Positions 43,375-51,681 of a stretch of DNA of 64,000 nucleotides are shown piece after piece. Source of the DNA: an uncultured Oscillospiraceae bacterium (GTDB lineage Bacteria > Bacillota > Clostridia > Oscillospirales > Oscillospiraceae); the NCBI GenBank assembly GCA_934591895.1, contig CAKTPP010000009.1, positions 1 to 64,000 of the forward strand, written 5' to 3'. The notes under the pieces are model-generated. The model was not told the DNA's origin, did no database searches, and was given only the letters and a program-made list of their open reading frames with translations. The position numbers and the translations under genes were made by a program. Each line of letters opens with the position of its first letter. The first letter of the stretch is position 1.

Positions 43375-44489
43375 TCGTCCGGCTCGCTTTCTGCGTCCGA
43401 GAGCTCGTCCAGCTCGTTGCTGAACGAGGAGTAGTCGCCGTACATGCCCGAATACTCGGACTTTTTCATGATGTGGATGGCGTCGGGCTCGATATACAGG
43501 CCGACCTCCGCGCCCTCGTCGACGTAGTCCGTCGTCTGGATCATCCACTTGAAGCCGTTGATGTCGATGATGATCTCATAGTGCACGCCCATGAACGTGA
43601 TGGACGTGACCGTGCCGCGCAGCATGCCCTGCTCGATGGGCACGATGTCCACGTCCTCCGGACGGATGACGACGTCGACATTCTCGTTTTTGGCAAAGCC
43701 CTTGTCCACGCACGTGAACGTGTGGCCGGAGAACGTGACGCTGAAATCCTTGCGCATGATGCCGTCGACGATGTTGCTCTCGCCGATGAAATCGGCCACG
43801 AAAGCGTTTTCCGGCTCATTATATATATCGATCGGCGTGCCGATCTGCTGGATGCGCCCCTCGGACATGACGACGATGGTGTCGGACATGCTCAGCGCCT
43901 CCTCCTGATCGTGCGTGACGAACACGAACGTGATGCCGGTGGCCTTCTGGATGTTCTTGAGCTCCTGCTGCATATCCTTGCGCAGCTTCAGATCGAGCGC
44001 GGCGAGCGGCTCGTCGAGCAGCAGCACGCGCGGGCGGCTCACGAGTGCGCGCGCGATGGCGACGCGCTGCTGCTGTCCGCCGGACAGGCGCGTGACGTTG
44101 CGCCGCTCAAAGCCTGTGAGCTTGACGAGCGCGAGCATCTCGCTGACCTTCTGCTCGATCTCGTCGCGCGGCAGCTTCTGCTCGCGCAGCGGGAAGGCGA
44201 CGTTTTCAAACACGTTCAGGTGGGGGAAGAGGGCGTAGCGCTGAAAGACGGTGTTGATGTTGCGCTTGTGCGGCGGGATGTCGTTGATGCGCTCACCGAG
44301 GAAGAGAATGTCCCCCTGGTCGGGCGTTTCAAAGCCGCCGATCATGCGCAGCGTTGTGGTCTTGCCGCAGCCGGAGGGGCCGAGCAGCGTGAGAAATTCG
44401 TTGTCGTAGATGTCGAGGTCGATGCTGTCGAGAACGGTTTCGCCGTCAAATTGCTTGGTGACGCCCCGGAGCTCAATGACTTTTTTCAT
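43371..44489 (-). CDS. potA: Spermidine/putrescine ABC transporter ATPase PotA
   Basis: A 372-residue ATPase: Walker A LLGPSGCGKTTTLRMIGG, Q-loop FQRYALFPHLNV, signature LSGGQQQRVAIARALV, Walker B VLLLDEPLAALD and VTHDQEEAL. It has a C-terminal TOBE/regulatory domain (RPEDVDIVPIEQGML) and a long acidic tail. First gene of the operon; a terminator-like hairpin lies only about 25-55 bases upstream of its start, in the leader. Confidence 0.95.
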   Translation of the reverse strand: MKKVIELRGVTKQFDGETVLDSIDLDIYDNEFLTLLGPSGCGKTTTLRMIGGFETPDQGDILFLGERINDIPPHKRNINTVFQRYALFPHLNVFENVAFPLREQKLPRDEIEQKVSEMLALVKLTGFERRNVTRLSGGQQQRVAIARALVSRPRVLLLDEPLAALDLKLRKDMQQELKNIQKATGITFVFVTHDQEEALSMSDTIVVMSEGRIQQIGTPIDIYNEPENAFVADFIGESNIVDGIMRKDFSVTFSGHTFTCVDKGFAKNENVDVVIRPEDVDIVPIEQGMLRGTVTSITFMGVHYEIIIDINGFKWMIQTTDYVDEGAEVGLYIEPDAIHIMKKSEYSGMYGDYSSFSNELDELSDAESEPDE

Positions 44490-44512
44490 GGTTGATGTCC
44501 CCCTTCAGGCAC

Positions 44513-44543
44513 AAAAAACGCCGCTGCAGAGTCAGCAGCGGCG
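44513..44543 (-). terminator. Leader terminator immediately upstream of potA (possible attenuator)
   Basis: A 9-bp perfect stem (CGCCGCTGC / GCAGCGGCG) with a 7-base loop, followed on the minus strand by T6 and then, within 25 bases, the potA start. It is placed so that pot transcripts from upstream would end before potA unless it is disrupted. Confidence 0.8.
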
Positions 44544-44552
44544 CTTGTGAGC

Positions 44553-44613
44553 GGGACATATCCAATTGGTGCGCGTCGGCACGCGGCCGTATCCAGCCCG
44601 TACACACCGTCCC
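44553..44613 (-). ncRNA. Structured pot leader upstream of the terminator
   Basis: GGGAC (44553-44557) and GGTGCG (44568-44573) pair with the contiguous CACACC-GTCCC (44603-44613), enclosing a GC-rich inner arm. It directly precedes the leader terminator and may form the sensing half of an attenuator. It does not match a riboswitch class I can name. Confidence 0.4.
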
Positions 44614-45261
44614 AACAGAATGTCGTGTCTTGAGAGTCTATATAGCAAAGATTACTTTTACTACTCTTATTGACCATTTCACAAGTTTGGATGCTGAAAG
44701 CAGCCTGGTTTTAAGTGACCAACTTATAAAACTTGAGCTTTTAACTCAATCAATAAGGCAACAGAAGTTGCCACCGCACACGGGTGCGGTTTGCGGCATT
44801 CGACCCGGCTGTCCGTATGGCCTTGGCCGGCGTGCGGGGCACGGCGGCGGTCGCATCTTGCTTCGGAAAGACTCTGTAGATCGTTCCAATTGAGACGCCC
44901 TATTCTATCAGGAATTCTTCTGCCTGTCAATCATTTTTCGACCAAAATCGTGTCACTGAACACGGCAGAAATTCACGCTTTGTGCACGGTTGACATAATT
45001 GTGAGCAAAGTCCCGAAAAAGTTCGTCAATTTCATGACTCACAAATTTTTTCGCTGAAAAATCATGGCATTGCGTTCCCTATCGAGCTTGTATGATTTAA
45101 ACGAAATTGGTTTACATAATAACGATTCTTTCGGTGTTTTTGTGCAATGCTTATGAAAAGTCGACAAAAAAGAAACCGGATATTTGTCATTCTTTTCACT
45201 TGAAAGATTCTGGTGTGCGCGCTATCATAATCTTAGCAATGTGTTTACACTTTGTTCTTAG
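44614..45261. other. AT-rich intergenic stretch between potA and the cstA operon
   Basis: About 650 bases, clearly less GC-rich than the neighbours. Short open frames exist in it but lack ribosome binding sites. TTGACA at 44991-44996 has no good -10 at the right distance. I find no supported gene. Both flanking operons are transcribed away from it, so it probably holds their upstream control regions. Confidence 0.5.
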
Positions 45262-45290
45262 TTTGTTCATGAGCCTCATGAACCTATACT
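45262..45290 (+). promoter_or_regulatory. cstA-operon promoter with a perfect 19-bp palindromic operator
   Basis: TTTGTT (45262-45267), 17 bases, TATACT (45285-45290). The spacer is occupied by the perfect inverted repeat GTTCATGAGCCTCATGAAC (45265-45283). A dimeric repressor bound here would block RNA polymerase. Confidence 0.85.
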
Positions 45291-45324
45291 ATGAAAATTC
45301 TGCATCGAACGGGGAGGACAGCGA

Positions 45325-45843
45325 ATGACCCGCGAGGAAGCACTCGACAAACTGTGCCACAGTTATTCGGGATATTTTGACGTTGTGCGCTACGAGGAGC
45401 CGAAGGGACATCTGGTCGCCGAGGCCGGGCTGCACATCCACTCTGAGAAATACGTTCTGGTCAAGGCCGCCAAGCTCTGGGAGGCCGACAACAACGAATA
45501 TGTCTATATCTTTTCGGCGCCCGTGCTCACAAAGGAGATCTTTGAGCGCTGCCGCGAGCAGGCGCGTGCCGACGGCCTGCAGCGGATCGAGCCGGGGCCG
45601 AATCATATGTGCTCTTATATCACGGCGGTCTTTTTGTGCGACACCTGTGAGCCGGATGCGCTGCGCGCCCTGCGCCGCACACGTATTTATAAGAGCTTCA
45701 AGCTTGCCTTCCACGGCTGGATGGATTTCCATACCGGCGTCGTGGAGCTGAGCACCGGCAAAACGGCTGCCAACGGCAGCGGACGCAGTACAGCACAGTT
45801 GTTGAAGACAACACTGTTTAAGAATATGAAAGAAGGGAGTTAA
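45325..45843 (+). CDS. Conserved-looking hypothetical protein in the cstA operon
   Basis: A 172-residue soluble protein of unknown function. It has mixed alpha/beta character: LVAEAGLHIHSEKYVLVKAAKLW, then EYVYIFSAPVLTKEIFERC, and a possible membrane-proximal stretch HMCSYITAVFLCDTC. The C terminus is lysine-rich. It has a GGGGAGGA site before ATG 45325, and the operator-controlled promoter reads directly into it. cstA begins 4 bases after its stop, so a role tied to CstA-mediated uptake (sensor or accessory subunit) is likely but unproven. Confidence 0.6.
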   Translation: MTREEALDKLCHSYSGYFDVVRYEEPKGHLVAEAGLHIHSEKYVLVKAAKLWEADNNEYVYIFSAPVLTKEIFERCREQARADGLQRIEPGPNHMCSYITAVFLCDTCEPDALRALRRTRIYKSFKLAFHGWMDFHTGVVELSTGKTAANGSGRSTAQLLKTTLFKNMKEGS

Positions 45844-45847
45844 TTCA

Positions 45848-47581
45848 ATGAATGCTGCTGTAATTCTGATTATTGGTATTGTCATTCTCGCCCTGGGCTA
45901 TGTGTTCTACGGCGGATGGCTGTCCAAACAGTGGGGTATCGACCCGTCCCGTTCCACCCCGGCTCACGAGCTGGAAGACGGTATGGACTACTGCCCCGCA
46001 AAAGCCCCTGTCCTGATGGGACACCACTTCTCCTCCATCGCGGGCGCCGGCCCGATCAACGGTCCTATTCAGGCCGCTGTTTTCGGCTGGGTCCCGGTGC
46101 TGCTGTGGGTCCTCATCGGCGGTATCTTCTTCGGCGGTGTGCATGACTACGGCGCACTGTTTGCATCTGTCCGCAACAACGGCCAGTCCATCGGCACCGT
46201 TGTTGAGAGCAGTATCGGCCAGAAGGCGAAGCGTCTGTTCATCATCTTCTCTTACCTGACCCTGATTCTGGTCGTGGCCGCGTTTGCGTCCATCGTTGCC
46301 AACACGTTCAAGGCCACCTATCTGGAGAGCGGCGCTGTCGATATGGCAAAGTCTGCTGCCAACGCGACCACGGCGATCATCTCGCTGCTGTTCATCGTGC
46401 TGGCGATCTTCTTCGGTTTCTTCGTGTACCGCAGAAACGCGCCTCTGGGTGTGTCCACGCTCATCGGCGTTGTTGCCATCGCCCTGATCATGTGGCTCGG
46501 CATCAAGTGGCACCCGATCTACCTCAGCTACCAGGTCTGGATGATCATCTGCGGCATCTACATCCTCGTGGCTTCCGTCACGCCTGTGTGGATCCTGCTG
46601 CAGCCGCGTGACTACCTCAGCTCCTTCCTACTGTACGCCATGATGCTCCTCGCACTCATCGGCGTCGTCGGCGCGCATCCGTCTCTCGACATGCCCGCCT
46701 TCACCGGCTTCGTTGACACCGTCGCTCCGACGGGCAGCTCCCTTGGCTATATGTTCCCGGCTCTGTTCGTCACCATCGCCTGCGGCGCGATCTCCGGCTT
46801 CCACTCCCTCGTTGGCTCCGGCACGACTGCCAAGCAGCTCAACAACGAGAAGGACGCGCAGCCCATCGCCTACGGCGGCATGCTCATCGAGTGCGTGCTC
46901 GCGCTCGTTTCCCTGTGCGCTGTTGCGTACGTCTGGGAGCGCTACAAGACCGGCGAGGTCGTCACCCCGACCGTCGTCTTTGCGACCGGCCTGTCCGAGA
47001 TGCTCGGCAAGGTCTTCGGCGCCGGCGCCATCAATGTCACCTACACGCTGATGGTTCTGGCCGTCTCCGTGTTCTGCCTGACCTCTCTGGATACCGCGAC
47101 CCGTCTGGCTCGCTACATGTTCCAGGAGTTCTGGCTCAAGCCCGGTGAGAAGGTCTCCGACCCGACCGTTACCGGTGCGCGCAAGGTTCTCTGCAACCCG
47201 TACGTCTCCACTGCGATCACCGTCGTGCTCGGCATCGCGCTCGGCATGACCGGCTATGCGAAGATCTGGCCCCTGTTCGGCGCTGCCAACCAGCTCCTCG
47301 CCGGCCTCGGCCTGCTGGCCGTCGCCGCTTGGCTCGGCAAGATGGGCAGAAACAACAAGATGTTCATCTTCCCGATGATCTTCATGATCCTCGTCACGCT
47401 GACCTCTCTGGTGTTCACCATCAAGGCTCAGATCGTCGGCATCATGGCCGGTGGTCAGGGTGTTGCCTGGTTCTACATCCGTGGTATTCTGGCTGTCCTG
47501 CTGGTCATCCTTGCAATCGACCTCGTTATCGAGGGCGGCAAGGCGATCGCGTCTAACAGCAAGAAGGCTGAGCAGGCTTAA
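45848..47581 (+). CDS. cstA: Carbon starvation protein A family transporter
   Basis: A 577-residue protein with about sixteen membrane helices. It has CstA signatures: ALGYVFYGGWLSKQWGID near the start, PVLMGHHFSSIAGAGPINGP, and SGFHSLVGSGTTAKQL. Related proteins in E. coli (CstA, YjiY/BtsT) import peptides or pyruvate. This is the shorter Gram-positive type, which lacks part of the C terminus of the 700-residue E. coli protein. It is co-transcribed with the preceding 172-residue gene under a palindromic operator. A TetR gene follows after a terminator and may supply the repressor. Confidence 0.93.
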   Translation: MNAAVILIIGIVILALGYVFYGGWLSKQWGIDPSRSTPAHELEDGMDYCPAKAPVLMGHHFSSIAGAGPINGPIQAAVFGWVPVLLWVLIGGIFFGGVHDYGALFASVRNNGQSIGTVVESSIGQKAKRLFIIFSYLTLILVVAAFASIVANTFKATYLESGAVDMAKSAANATTAIISLLFIVLAIFFGFFVYRRNAPLGVSTLIGVVAIALIMWLGIKWHPIYLSYQVWMIICGIYILVASVTPVWILLQPRDYLSSFLLYAMMLLALIGVVGAHPSLDMPAFTGFVDTVAPTGSSLGYMFPALFVTIACGAISGFHSLVGSGTTAKQLNNEKDAQPIAYGGMLIECVLALVSLCAVAYVWERYKTGEVVTPTVVFATGLSEMLGKVFGAGAINVTYTLMVLAVSVFCLTSLDTATRLARYMFQEFWLKPGEKVSDPTVTGARKVLCNPYVSTAITVVLGIALGMTGYAKIWPLFGAANQLLAGLGLLAVAAWLGKMGRNNKMFIFPMIFMILVTLTSLVFTIKAQIVGIMAGGQGVAWFYIRGILAVLLVILAIDLVIEGGKAIASNSKKAEQA

Positions 47582-47611
47582 TTGCCGCACAGCGCAAAAT
47601 GTGACCCCTGT

Positions 47612-47645
47612 GTGGGCGCTCTGCTTCGGCAGAGCGCCCATTTTT
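47612..47645 (+). terminator. Terminator of the cstA operon
   Basis: A TGGGCGCTCTGC / GCAGAGCGCCCA stem, short loop, then T5. Confidence 0.93.
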
Positions 47646-47690
47646 CGCATGCCGGGATCCCGTTTTGCAGCGCGCTCTTTTCATTTCCGG

Positions 47691-47719
47691 TTGCAAACGG
47701 CGGGGAAACATGGCATACT
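47691..47719 (+). promoter_or_regulatory. Promoter of the TetR-family gene
   Basis: TTGCAA (47691-47696), 17 bases, CATACT (47714-47719). Confidence 0.65.
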
Positions 47720-47749
47720 GTAGGCAGCTTTCACATGGGAGGTGCAGCC

Positions 47750-48418
47750 ATGAAACGCAGCGAGCAACGCGAACAGAACATCCAGCGGGTCATTTGTGTG
47801 GCGCAGTCGCTGTTCATCGCCGACGGCATCGCCGCGACGCCCATCAGCCGCATCGCCGAGGCCGCCGGCCTGACGCCGACGTCGCTGTATCGCTATTTCC
47901 GCACCAAGGACGCGCTCGTCTTTGCCGCGTGGCGCGATGCGCTTGAGACGTTTTTTTCGGACTTCATGGAGCAGTATACCCGCGAGGCCGCGTCCTGCAG
48001 GAGCGGATATGAGAAGTTCGTCGTCTGCATGCACATCTATTTCCGCATCTATGACCGGCAGCCGGAGTGGTATGACTACACGCGCGAGATGTTCTCCGCC
48101 TACTCGGAGAAGGGGACGGGCAGCGACGTCAACAATGTCTTCTGGAAGTATTACGACCGCGAGATCCCCGTTCCGGCGCTCAAGGCGCTGCGCGAGGGCG
48201 TGGCCGACGGCTCGATCCGGCCGGACGTGAACATCTATGCCGTGTACCAGTGCCTGCTCAATGCCTACACCGGCACGACGATCTACGAGAACGTGTCCTT
48301 CGGTGTCTCACCGGTCGCGGTCGTGCAGTTTACCGGTGAGCTGCTCGTCAACTACATCAAAAATGAGCAGCGCGAACCGGCGTTGTGTAACAAAACTGAA
48401 AAAGCGCAGGATGTGTAA
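47750..48418 (+). CDS. TetR/AcrR-family transcriptional regulator
   Basis: A 222-residue regulator. The N-terminal TetR helix-turn-helix is clear (IICVAQ..type helix, then IAATPISRIAEAAGLTPTSLYRYFRTKDALV). The C-terminal ligand-binding domain is all-helical, with aromatic-rich segments (DRQPEWYDYTREMFSAYSEK). ATG 47750 has GGGAGGTG upstream. It lies between the cstA operon and a Crp/Fnr gene. The perfect palindrome in the cstA promoter is of the type TetR dimers bind, so local control of cstA is a reasonable but untested guess. Confidence 0.9.
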   Translation: MKRSEQREQNIQRVICVAQSLFIADGIAATPISRIAEAAGLTPTSLYRYFRTKDALVFAAWRDALETFFSDFMEQYTREAASCRSGYEKFVVCMHIYFRIYDRQPEWYDYTREMFSAYSEKGTGSDVNNVFWKYYDREIPVPALKALREGVADGSIRPDVNIYAVYQCLLNAYTGTTIYENVSFGVSPVAVVQFTGELLVNYIKNEQREPALCNKTEKAQDV

Positions 48419-48493
48419 CAAAAGATACAGAACGGACGCGCCGGTTTGATAAGATGTTATTAGCATGATCTGTTTTCTTTTTTTACGCAGATG

Positions 48494-48510
48494 TGTTAGT
48501 GGCAGTAACA
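48494..48510 (+). promoter_or_regulatory. TGTTA-N7-TAACA operator upstream of the Crp/Fnr gene
   Basis: A palindrome TGTTA-GTGGCAG-TAACA, 30 bases before the start at 48540. The same half-sites and spacing recur upstream of oleate hydratase (49506-49522). It is Crp/Fnr-like in symmetry, so autoregulation is likely. Confidence 0.75.
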
Positions 48511-48539
48511 TATGGACAGATACCGCGGAGGTGAGTAAC

Positions 48540-49229
48540 ATGGAGAAGAATAAAGCCAAGCGTTCCTACGATTTCACGCCGTGTCTGCCGTTCTGGGATG
48601 CGCTCACCGGATCCCAGCAGCAGATGCTGCGCCTGAACACCATCGTCCGCTCATACCGCGCGGGGGACAATGTGGTGTTTTCCATGCCGGAACGAAATGG
48701 CCTTTTTCTCGTGCTCTCCGGCGGACTGCGCGTGTTTATTGCCACGGATACCGGCCGCGAGATCACGCTCATGTCCGTCGTCAGCGGCGGCAGCTGCGTG
48801 CTCAATACGCTCGACAGCGCCAGGCCGGGTGACACAATGCCAATCCTGCAGGCGAGCAGCGATGCCGTGTTTGCTTATATCAACATCGTCGCGCTGCGTC
48901 CGCTTTGTGCCGAGGCGCCGGTCGTGGAGCAGTTCCTGCGCAGCACCGAGGCGCGCAATGTGCAGACGGTGCTTAATAACATTGAGTATTATTTTTTCCA
49001 TCCGCTGCGCAGCTGCATCGCGCGTGTCGTGCTCGAAAAGCTGGATGCGCACCCCGAGGACGGCTTTGCGCGCATTACCCACGAGGAGATCTCGCACCAC
49101 CTCGGCACGACCCGCGAGGTCATCAGCCGGGAGCTTGAGGGCATGCGGCAGATGGGACTGCTGCAGACCGGACGCGGAAAGATTTACGTGCTCGACCGCG
49201 CCGCGCTTGAGGGAATGGCCAATTTATAG
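48540..49229 (+). CDS. Crp/Fnr-family transcriptional regulator
   Basis: A 229-residue protein. An N-terminal cyclic-nucleotide-binding-like beta-roll (NTIVRSYRAGDNVVFSMPERNGLFLVLSGGLRVFI; ITLMSVVSGGSCVL) is followed by a dimerisation helix and a Crp-type winged HTH (ITHEEISHHLGTTREVISRELEGM). It has no N-terminal cysteine cluster like Fnr. The effector is unknown; the relatives include haem-, CO-, redox- and fatty-acid-responsive factors. ATG 48540 has GGAGGTGAG upstream. It is followed by a terminator, then a region holding a second copy of the same operator ahead of oleate hydratase, so that gene is its best candidate target. Confidence 0.92.
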   Translation: MEKNKAKRSYDFTPCLPFWDALTGSQQQMLRLNTIVRSYRAGDNVVFSMPERNGLFLVLSGGLRVFIATDTGREITLMSVVSGGSCVLNTLDSARPGDTMPILQASSDAVFAYINIVALRPLCAEAPVVEQFLRSTEARNVQTVLNNIEYYFFHPLRSCIARVVLEKLDAHPEDGFARITHEEISHHLGTTREVISRELEGMRQMGLLQTGRGKIYVLDRAALEGMANL

Positions 49230-49260
49230 GCGATTTTTGCACAGAATTTATAATTTGTGA

Positions 49261-49302
49261 GGCTGTCCGGAAGCGGGATTTCGCTTCCGGGCAGCCTTTT
49301 TG
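49261..49302 (+). terminator. Terminator of the Crp/Fnr gene
   Basis: GGCTG-t-CCGGAAGC pairs with GCTTCCGG-g-CAGCC, followed by T5, about 30 bases after the stop. Confidence 0.92.
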
Positions 49303-49505
49303 TGCTAAATGACACATTTCAACCGGACACGCGGCGATAAACCGGCATATTGTACAACAAAAAGTCGTCAAACTTGTGACATTCAACAAAACTGATTCGC
49401 CGTGTTTAATTACAGCCATTTGCGTAACAAATGGTGCAGTAAAGACGGCAAAATACGCTATATTGATAATTGTCAAACGAAAAGCTTCTTTTTTTTCGAA
49501 GCAAG

Positions 49506-49522
49506 TGTTAGTGACGATAACA
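49506..49522 (+). promoter_or_regulatory. TGTTA-N7-TAACA operator upstream of oleate hydratase
   Basis: TGTTA-GTGACGA-TAACA, differing from the site at 48494-48510 only in the centre (GTGGCAG versus GTGACGA). It lies 67 bases before the oleate hydratase start. Confidence 0.75.
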
Positions 49523-49588
49523 GAAGAAACTCGTGCAGCGGACTGCACAAAAAATACGGAAACACATCATGAATGGGAGGTACACAGA

Positions 49589-51364
49589 ATGTATTACAGC
49601 AGCGGTAACTATGAGGCGTTTGCAACGCCGAAAAAACCCGAAGGCATCGAGGGCAAATCGGCCTATGTCGTCGGCACCGGTCTGGCCGGTCTGGCGGCGG
49701 CCTGCTTCCTGATCCGCGATGCGCAGATGCCCGGCGAGCACATCACGCTCTTTGAGCACCTGCCCGTGGCCGGCGGCTCCTGCGACGGCATCTACGATGC
49801 GACCAAGGGCTTCATCATGCGCGGCGGCCGTGAGATGGACAACCACTTCGAGTGCATGTGGGATCTGTTCAAGTCCATCCCGTCGATCGTGAACCCGGGC
49901 GAGACGATCTTCTCCGAGTACTACCACCTCAACAAGGAAGACCCGAACTTCTCCCTGTGCCGTGTCACCGAGAAGCAGGGCCAGGACGCCCACACCGACC
50001 GTAAGTACGGCCTGACGCCGGGCGCCGCGACCCAGCTGCTCAAGCTGTTCATGGCGACCAACAAGTCCCTCGAGGACAAGACGATCGACGACGTGTTCGA
50101 CGATGAGTTCTACGCCACGAACTTCTGGACCTACTGGCAGACCATGTTCGCGTTCGAGAAGTGGCACAGCGCCCTCGAGATGAAGCTCTACCTGCAGCGC
50201 TACATCCACCACATCGACGGTCTGCCCGACCTGAGCGCGCTGCGCTTCACGCGCTACAACCAGTATGAGTCCATGATCCTCCCGATGTGCAAATACATCA
50301 CCGATCACGGCGGAAAGGTGCTCTTCGACACCACGGTCACGAACATTGTCTGCGACTGCACCGAGGACAAGAAGGTTGCCAAGAAGATCGAGTACACGCA
50401 GGGCGGCGTGGAGAAGGTCATCGAGCTGACCGAGAACGATCTCGTCATCTGCACCAACGGCTGCCAGGGCGACGCGTCCGCTTACGGCGACAACACCCAC
50501 GCTCCGGTCGTGACGGTCAAGAACGGCGAAGGCCCGTCCGTCGAGATGTGGAAGAAGCTCGCTGCACAGGATCCGGCGTTCGGCCATCCCGAGAAGTTCT
50601 TCAAGGACATCAAGGAGACCAGCTGGGAGTCCTGGACGGTCGACACGGCCAACAAGCAGATCCTCGATGCGATCCAGAAGATCTGCAAGCGCGACCCGCT
50701 CTCCGGCAAGGTCGTCACCGGCGGCATCGTCACCTGCCGCGACTCGAGCTGGCTCATCAGCTGGACCATCAACCGTCAGGGTCAGTTCCAGGAGCAGCCG
50801 AAGGATCACTGCCTGATCTGGGTCTACGGCCTCAACTGCTGGGACGACAAGGGCGACTTCATCAAGAAGAACATGTGCGACTGCACCGGCATCGAGCTGG
50901 CGGCAGAGTGGCTGTACCACATCGGCATCCCCGAGGATCAGATCATGGATCTGGCCACGAACGAGTGCAACACCACGCCGTGCATGATGCCTTACGTCAC
51001 CACGTTCTTTGAGCCCAGAGCCGAGGGCGACCGCCCGAAGGTCGTGCCCGACGGTTCGGTCAACCTTGCATTCGTCGGCCAGTTCGCCGACACCCCGCGC
51101 GACACCGTGTTCACCACCGAGTACTCCATCCGCACCGCGATGGAAGCGGTCTACACGCTCTGCAACGTCGACCGCGGCGTGCCCGAGGTCTGGGGCAGCG
51201 TGTATGATATCCGCGACCTGCTCTACGCCACCAGCAAGCTGCTCGACGGCAAGAAGCCGCTGGAGTTCCTGCTCCCGTCGGTGCTGCCGCTGCTTGACCT
51301 CGTCAAGGAGCCGCTGGTCAACAACGTCGTGGTGGATCTGCTCAAAAAGTATAATATCGTCTGA
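49589..51364 (+). CDS. ohyA: Oleate hydratase (MCRA family)
   Basis: A 591-residue FAD-dependent hydratase that adds water to the cis-9 double bond of oleic acid to give 10-hydroxystearate, detoxifying unsaturated fatty acids. The FAD-binding motif is at about 28-42 (VGTGLAGLAAACFL), followed by FEHLPVAGGSCDG. The catalytic-loop segment MRGGREMDNHFECMWD places the key glutamate at position 82, as in the Staphylococcus enzyme. Full length, no signal peptide, membrane-associated cytosolic. ATG 49589 has GGGAGG upstream. Preceded by an operator shared with the Crp/Fnr gene, so it may respond to fatty acid or membrane stress. Confidence 0.96.
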   Translation: MYYSSGNYEAFATPKKPEGIEGKSAYVVGTGLAGLAAACFLIRDAQMPGEHITLFEHLPVAGGSCDGIYDATKGFIMRGGREMDNHFECMWDLFKSIPSIVNPGETIFSEYYHLNKEDPNFSLCRVTEKQGQDAHTDRKYGLTPGAATQLLKLFMATNKSLEDKTIDDVFDDEFYATNFWTYWQTMFAFEKWHSALEMKLYLQRYIHHIDGLPDLSALRFTRYNQYESMILPMCKYITDHGGKVLFDTTVTNIVCDCTEDKKVAKKIEYTQGGVEKVIELTENDLVICTNGCQGDASAYGDNTHAPVVTVKNGEGPSVEMWKKLAAQDPAFGHPEKFFKDIKETSWESWTVDTANKQILDAIQKICKRDPLSGKVVTGGIVTCRDSSWLISWTINRQGQFQEQPKDHCLIWVYGLNCWDDKGDFIKKNMCDCTGIELAAEWLYHIGIPEDQIMDLATNECNTTPCMMPYVTTFFEPRAEGDRPKVVPDGSVNLAFVGQFADTPRDTVFTTEYSIRTAMEAVYTLCNVDRGVPEVWGSVYDIRDLLYATSKLLDGKKPLEFLLPSVLPLLDLVKEPLVNNVVVDLLKKYNIV

Positions 51365-51397
51365 CGTACCACCCGTTAGATGTCGCATCCCCCTTTG

Positions 51398-51612
51398 CCC
51401 CGGCAGCCTCGGCTGCCGGGGCATCTTGCGCAGTGGGTGTGTGGCTGCGGTGTACGGCACTGAGCAGTGGGGGGGAGCTCGAGGGGGCAACGCCCGCCTC
51501 GAATGAAATGGCATGAAAGCTCGATTGATCGAGCTTTCCCCGGCAGCGAAAGCTGCCGGGGCATCTTGCGCAGCGGGTGTGTGGCTGCGGTGTGCGGTGA
51601 CTGAGCGGTGGG
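51398..51612. repeat. Tandem 75-base repeat with hairpin heads (period 140)
   Basis: Downstream of ohyA, a hairpin CCCCGGCAG..CTGCCGGGG plus about 50 following bases (CATCTTGCGCAGTGGGTGTG and onward) at 51398-51471 recurs at 51538-51612, with about 90% identity outside the 6-base loop. The loops differ (CCTCGG versus CGAAAG) while the stems are identical. Between the copies is a separate perfect hairpin, GAAAGCTCGAT / ATCGAGCTTTC (51516-51539). It is non-coding. Confidence 0.8.
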
Positions 51613-51641
51613 GGAGCATGGGAGGGCTACACAGACAGCAA

Positions 51642-51674
51642 AAAGCCGGTGCCGCAAACAGCGGCACCGGCTTT
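51642..51674. terminator. Bidirectional terminator before the Bce-type module
   Basis: AAAGCCGGTGCCGC / GCGGCACCGGCTTT stem with AAACA loop, 8 bases from the stop of the minus-strand histidine kinase gene. Confidence 0.9.
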
Positions 51675-51681
51675 CGGCGCG

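Noticed and set aside
44640..44780. AT-rich plus-strand frame with a weak resemblance to Spo0E-like phosphatases (SDQLIKL)
   Set aside because: The diagnostic SQELD is not kept, there is no ribosome binding site or clear start, and the stretch lies in the pot upstream region.
45107..45328. 73-codon frame ahead of the cstA operon
   Set aside because: It spans the promoter and operator of the cstA operon and has no ribosome binding site.
51376..51657. Minus-strand frames across the tandem repeat after ohyA
   Set aside because: They only reproduce the 140-base repeat in translation and have no start signals.
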